From assembly GCA_023418535.1 (NCBI GenBank), contig JAEZZN010000143.1, positions 1 through 16,983 on the forward strand: a DNA stretch of 16,983 nucleotides, given 5' to 3'. Origin of the DNA: Bacillota bacterium (lineage in GTDB: Bacteria; Bacillota_A; Clostridia; Tissierellales; Peptoniphilaceae). This document shows positions 15,501 through 16,983 of this stretch, one piece after another. Within the stretch, counting starts at the first letter, position 1; each line of letters opens with the position of its first letter. The position numbers were made by a program, and so were the translations under genes. The notes under the pieces were generated by a model that saw only the letters and a program-made list of their open reading frames with translations, made no database searches and had not been told where the DNA came from.

Positions 15501-16691
15501 CGAAATGGTAATAAATAAATCATCAATAATTTTAGTTTTCGCACTATTTTTTCTTATCTTTAAATCTTTTGTTGAATTAACAATAGCAGGTGATGTTGAT
15601 TCTGATGGAATAAATTTAATATGAGTTTTATAGTCCATTGTCTTATTTAAGAAATTCGATATTTTCTGCTTTCCTATTCCTCTAGATTTAAATAAACCCA
15701 CAGCATTATCCATATTAAAAGCACCAAAAGTATAAATACCAAGTTCCATTGCATTTCTTAATAAAATACCATCCGCTGACTCGTCTAACAACTGTATTAA
15801 TTTTAATTGAGAAATTTCAGGATTACACTTGACATATTTAAGCAGTATTGTTGCAATTAATTCATAATTAAGTAAAATGTCATTTAATTCTTCTAATGTT
15901 TTAACTAATTGATTAACTGATAACCCATTAAGAATCGGTTTCATTTTTTCTTCAGTGATATCTGACACAAATATAATTCCGTTCTTTTTAAAATAATTTT
16001 GTGTATCTGTATTTTTTAAATGTTTGATTTCAATATACTCATAGTATAAATTGTTTTCTATAAGATTGTATATTTTTTGTAATTCATTTTCTTTAACAGA
16101 ATTTGTTTTCTCAGCTTCTTTAGCTTTAATAGCTAATTGTGGCAAATTCTTCTCTTTCACTGTAATTGATGCTACCGGTCTTACATCTTTTGACTTCGAT
16201 TTAAATTTTAGTAAATCATCATTTGATTCATAGATAGTAAAACCTGCTGCCTTAAGATTCGATTCTAAAATTATTAGGTCATTTTTTGAAAGCTTTAAGA
16301 CTTTAAACCCTTCCAATGGTACATGATTAAAAAATTTATTATTCATTACATCAAAAAAACGAGTAAAGCCACCTATATTAAGCAAATCGTAATCTAAGTC
16401 TTTGTATGCATTTTTAGGTGTTATTTCTGTAGATAATATTAATTTATTATTGGTTAGTTTAATCTCTGGAAATAAAGGGGACTTATTTAAAAGATTAAAA
16501 TAGCCTCCTCTTAAGACAAATTCTGTAGTGATTTTAATAAAAAGTTGATGGTTTTCTTTATATATCTTTCTGAAAAAGTCAAGAGGTACAAACGTTTGAT
16601 TTTCTTCTATTTTCTCGAAAGGAATATTATGCACATTGTTAAACTGTTGGTAATTAAATATTGTTGGTAAATATAATCCATGTTTTTCCAT
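12549..16691 (-). CDS. 1380-aa protein with alpha-CTD-like HhH modules and sigma-70 region 4
   Basis: The start is ATG 16689-16691 (MEKHGLYLPTIFNYQQF), with AAGGAG 7 nt upstream; an in-frame ATG 16 codons earlier lacks an RBS. Residue numbers count from this ATG. Residues 1-190 are unrecognised. Two related ~75-aa modules (about 275-349 and 462-536) each end in a helix-hairpin-helix (NAMELGIYTFGAFN...GIGKQKI; NANHCGVKKLGDFT...GIGKKKL) like the RNA polymerase alpha C-terminal domain. Residues ~705-750 are a textbook sigma-70 region 4 (NERELIIFNERMTHKDPKTL, EDIANTLGVTRERIRQIESK). The last ~400 residues contain several winged-helix-like segments (FVSVKKIYRTFKSEIDDLGY; YVSIKQVYQELQF; YLSLSTIQSEFSQL). 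There is no sigma region 2, so it is not a sigma factor. It is first in the operon and probably binds DNA or polymerase as a sensor or targeting subunit; that role is inference. Confidence 0.7.
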   Translation of the reverse strand: MEKHGLYLPTIFNYQQFNNVHNIPFEKIEENQTFVPLDFFRKIYKENHQLFIKITTEFVLRGGYFNLLNKSPLFPEIKLTNNKLILSTEITPKNAYKDLDYDLLNIGGFTRFFDVMNNKFFNHVPLEGFKVLKLSKNDLIILESNLKAAGFTIYESNDDLLKFKSKSKDVRPVASITVKEKNLPQLAIKAKEAEKTNSVKENELQKIYNLIENNLYYEYIEIKHLKNTDTQNYFKKNGIIFVSDITEEKMKPILNGLSVNQLVKTLEELNDILLNYELIATILLKYVKCNPEISQLKLIQLLDESADGILLRNAMELGIYTFGAFNMDNAVGLFKSRGIGKQKISNFLNKTMDYKTHIKFIPSESTSPAIVNSTKDLKIRKNSAKTKIIDDLFITISGSTFYQNLHISELDIPTSLMNQLFNENIVYLNDFINLDTKNFLYDRLVEKEIKAISKALDKIAMNYGLIADKLVKFIQNNNHISNFYLKDILDNSTYQIVIRNANHCGVKKLGDFTFENSIEFFKTKGIGKKKLLSLLEIIFELGEVKFSKRFDLLQSDNNEAKFLAYFMLEDQVSKTYVIKNQISLVSYTELKQLTFRLAKSKQQREKILHSVEAKKDEIEAFNTEKINNIESYKLSIEEILDFLNLDFILHDLSEDSEILTLPINNLLKNDIKISKHSIEIILFYIEKIRFFEKFDEYLENNLLNLNERELIIFNERMTHKDPKTLEDIANTLGVTRERIRQIESKIKTKFSKVFSTNYIGLYKKHLKKNKIAIIEESGLRNLLVSIQHPEFYYDSKFDLFILSEYEDLYKKTINEVDKLFRENEVLKIKDIDSFINDFNNESNNNDLNKGIEKIFHYYLEKSNYIRRNDVILKENISKNKMYTYIIERFYSKDILDLSDDKSYQLFLERLRLYAPEKIIEDLSGRQKDAVIRNIEAILERENETVLKVDAHMYRKLDVNQIPYALIDEIYNFINSEILHNTFVSVKKIYRTFKSEIDDLGYTDRSIYYLIKFLFEEEFKFVGKTALRIYEKDAEVLSTVEIILTTLDKNNGSMHIDDLIEEIGVEDHSIYQNSSQDTYTLKNGIVTITNTNKTKISENTLNSIKNAVNSRLLNKGYVSIKQVYQELQFNLEVNQELRAKNYTDQIDFTHLLKKMFPDTIGHTRILFNKDSKMDYFDVFIKEVGEMDKYHRKDFIKAGKSLGLSEQTSNNYLNEFIENGKIAPINADFFVLPATLDITGEALEVIEAFILERFEQNEYLSLSTIQSEFSQLSRVNGHRWTIELMNYIATNYLDYKKVYIKNIQYFVDPMIIALRDSQLTYKDIVTIEMKKFKENRTNENVLNYLILKGLLKSNTQHLHAWLFTKGIFVRNDFGRIYLAEEV

Positions 16692-16740
16692 GAAAAATCT
16701 CCTTATGAAATCTGCTAAACTATAAAATTTGCTTATCATA

Positions 16741-16769
16741 ATTAGATCATAGATTTTTTATATAGTCAA
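16741..16769 (-). promoter_or_regulatory. Sigma-A-type promoter of the defence operon
   Basis: On the minus strand TTGACT (16764-16769) and TCTAAT (16741-16746) are each 5/6 matches to consensus, separated by exactly 17 bp of A/T-rich sequence. Transcription would start near 16733-16735, giving a leader of ~43 nt that contains the AAGGAG of the first gene. No operator-like inverted repeat is evident over it, so expression is probably constitutive. Confidence 0.65.
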
Positions 16770-16800
16770 TGACCTTTTATTGAGACGGCCAAAAATTTCC

Positions 16801-16826
16801 TGGCCCACACCATTTGACAAAGAGCC
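16801..16826 (-). mobile_element. Possible ISL3-family terminal inverted-repeat relic
   Basis: The minus strand reads GGCTCTTTGTCAAATGGTGT then GGGCCA. This resembles the GGCTCTTTGTCAA-type ends I recall for ISL3-family elements (IS1167/IS1181 group). No transposase or second end is visible, so it is at most a solo end. It lies ~30 bp upstream of the operon promoter. On the plus strand it contains TTGACA (16814-16819), a typical outward-facing -35 box. Confidence 0.35.
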
Positions 16827-16864
16827 ATAAATGACTGCTAATTCAATCAAAACACACAAAAAAA

Positions 16865-16889
16865 AGCTTCAAACCGGAGTTTGAAAGCT
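16865..16889 (-). terminator. tmRNA terminator supplied by the island
   Basis: On the minus strand AGCTTTCAAAC, a four-base loop and GTTTGAAGCT form a ~10-bp stem with one bulged A, followed by a run of eight T. It begins ~10 nt after the tmRNA 3' end. It lies on the island side of the attachment repeat, so it replaces the terminator displaced by integration. Confidence 0.75.
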
Positions 16890-16913
16890 ATTAGAAAATG
16901 GAGATGAGGAGAT
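16889..16913 (-). repeat. ssrA-end attachment repeat at the tmRNA gene
   Basis: The 25-bp sequence matches 8179-8203 perfectly. Here it is in its genuine context: the minus strand runs on into the T-arm of tmRNA. The overlap restores an intact tmRNA 3' end after insertion. Confidence 0.85.
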
Positions 16914-16983
16914 TCGAACTCCTGTCCAGATATCTCGTCACCAACGAGTCTACGTCAATAGTTTATCCATTTAAGATTTAGCT
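16899..16983 (-). ncRNA. ssrA: tmRNA, 3' portion (transfer-messenger RNA)
   Basis: The minus strand ends ACAGGAGTTCGAATCTCCTC followed by ATCTCCA. This gives the tRNA-like T-arm: stem AGGAG/CTCCT around the invariant loop TTCGAAT, then the 3' acceptor strand with encoded CCA at 16899-16901. Upstream, GTAGACTCGTTGGTGACGAG forms a long helix next to the T-arm. The layout matches the 3' tRNA-like domain of one-piece bacterial tmRNA, which with SmpB rescues stalled ribosomes. The 5' part and tag codons lie beyond the right edge. Genomic islands frequently target ssrA 3' ends. A tRNA is excluded because there is no anticodon arm. Confidence 0.88.

Larger units (their letters stand above)
8179..16913. 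mobile_element. Segment A: ~8.7-kb island carrying one defence-type operon
   Basis: Bounded by perfect 25-bp ssrA-end repeats. Apart from ~100 bp at the left end and ~120 bp at the right end, everything inside belongs to one minus-strand transcription unit. No integrase, transposase, primase or phage gene is visible, so it cannot move without help. The size and single-system cargo are like defence cassettes found in integration hotspots. Confidence 0.7.

Noticed and set aside
16051..16233. 60-aa plus-strand frame inside the giant gene
   Set aside because: Antisense to the 1380-aa coding sequence; Ser/Phe-rich translation is the usual complement of Lys/Glu codons.
8548..16691. Known systems: BREX, DISARM, Druantia, Wadjet, Gabija, Lamassu, type I/III restriction
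   Set aside because: No PglX/PglZ, methyltransferase, DUF1998, MukBEF-like set, TOPRIM nuclease, LmuA effector or HsdS/Mod is present. The SMC protein is DndD-like rather than LmuB-like by its FFFFD-type segment, though Lamassu-like relatives cannot be fully excluded by eye.
16899..16983. A tRNA gene at the right edge
   Set aside because: T-arm and acceptor strand are present but there is no anticodon or D arm in the expected place; the long helix upstream fits tmRNA.

Overview
The window is AT-rich, low-GC Bacillota DNA, probably class Bacilli. Supporting signs are AGGAGG-type ribosome binding sites, an IS3 OrfA of the kind common in staphylococci, listeriae and enterococci, degenerate siphophage terminase genes, and a tmRNA whose 3' end serves as an integration site. 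I cannot name the genus. No integrase, recombinase, tRNA or CRISPR array is visible.

The layout is an accretion array at the 3' end of ssrA (tmRNA), which lies on the minus strand at the right edge (3' end at 16899). A 25-bp copy of the ssrA end at 16889-16913 recurs perfectly at 8179-8203. A shorter 15-bp copy is at 4124-4138. These repeats divide the window into three segments.

Segment C (1-4138) is prophage-derived and decaying. It holds scrambled terL and frameshifted terS remnants, a lone 4-TM protein on the plus strand, a secreted protein with a possible C-terminal OB-like domain, an overlooked 43-aa membrane protein, and a ~330-aa gene split by a frameshift.

Segment B (4124-8203) is ~4 kb and carries a two-gene minus-strand unit: a 144-aa protein and a 397-aa DUF6575-like protein. 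It also holds three small orphan genes, the 3' stump of a gene cut by a truncated IS3-family element, and a 122-aa protein with an SGHSAIATG-type N-terminus. A 23-bp direct repeat lies ~85-90 bp inside each end.

Segment A (8179-16913) is ~8.7 kb and is occupied almost entirely by one tightly coupled minus-strand operon with a recognisable promoter. The genes, in order, are: a 1380-aa protein with two HhH/RNA polymerase alpha-CTD-like modules, a sigma-70 region 4 helix-turn-helix and a winged-helix-like C-terminal half; an SF2 DECH-box helicase; a 60-aa protein; a 673-aa DndD/Rad50-like SMC ATPase with a CxxC hook; a 151-aa protein resembling Dnd-system-associated protein 4; and a frame-disrupted sixth ORF. 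The helicase, SMC ATPase and small proteins look like the effector or restriction side of a DNA phosphorothioation-type system. No sulfur-transfer or modification gene is present, and the first gene is a large transcription-apparatus-like protein. This is the best candidate in the window for an undescribed anti-phage system. It sits alone in a recombinase-less island.
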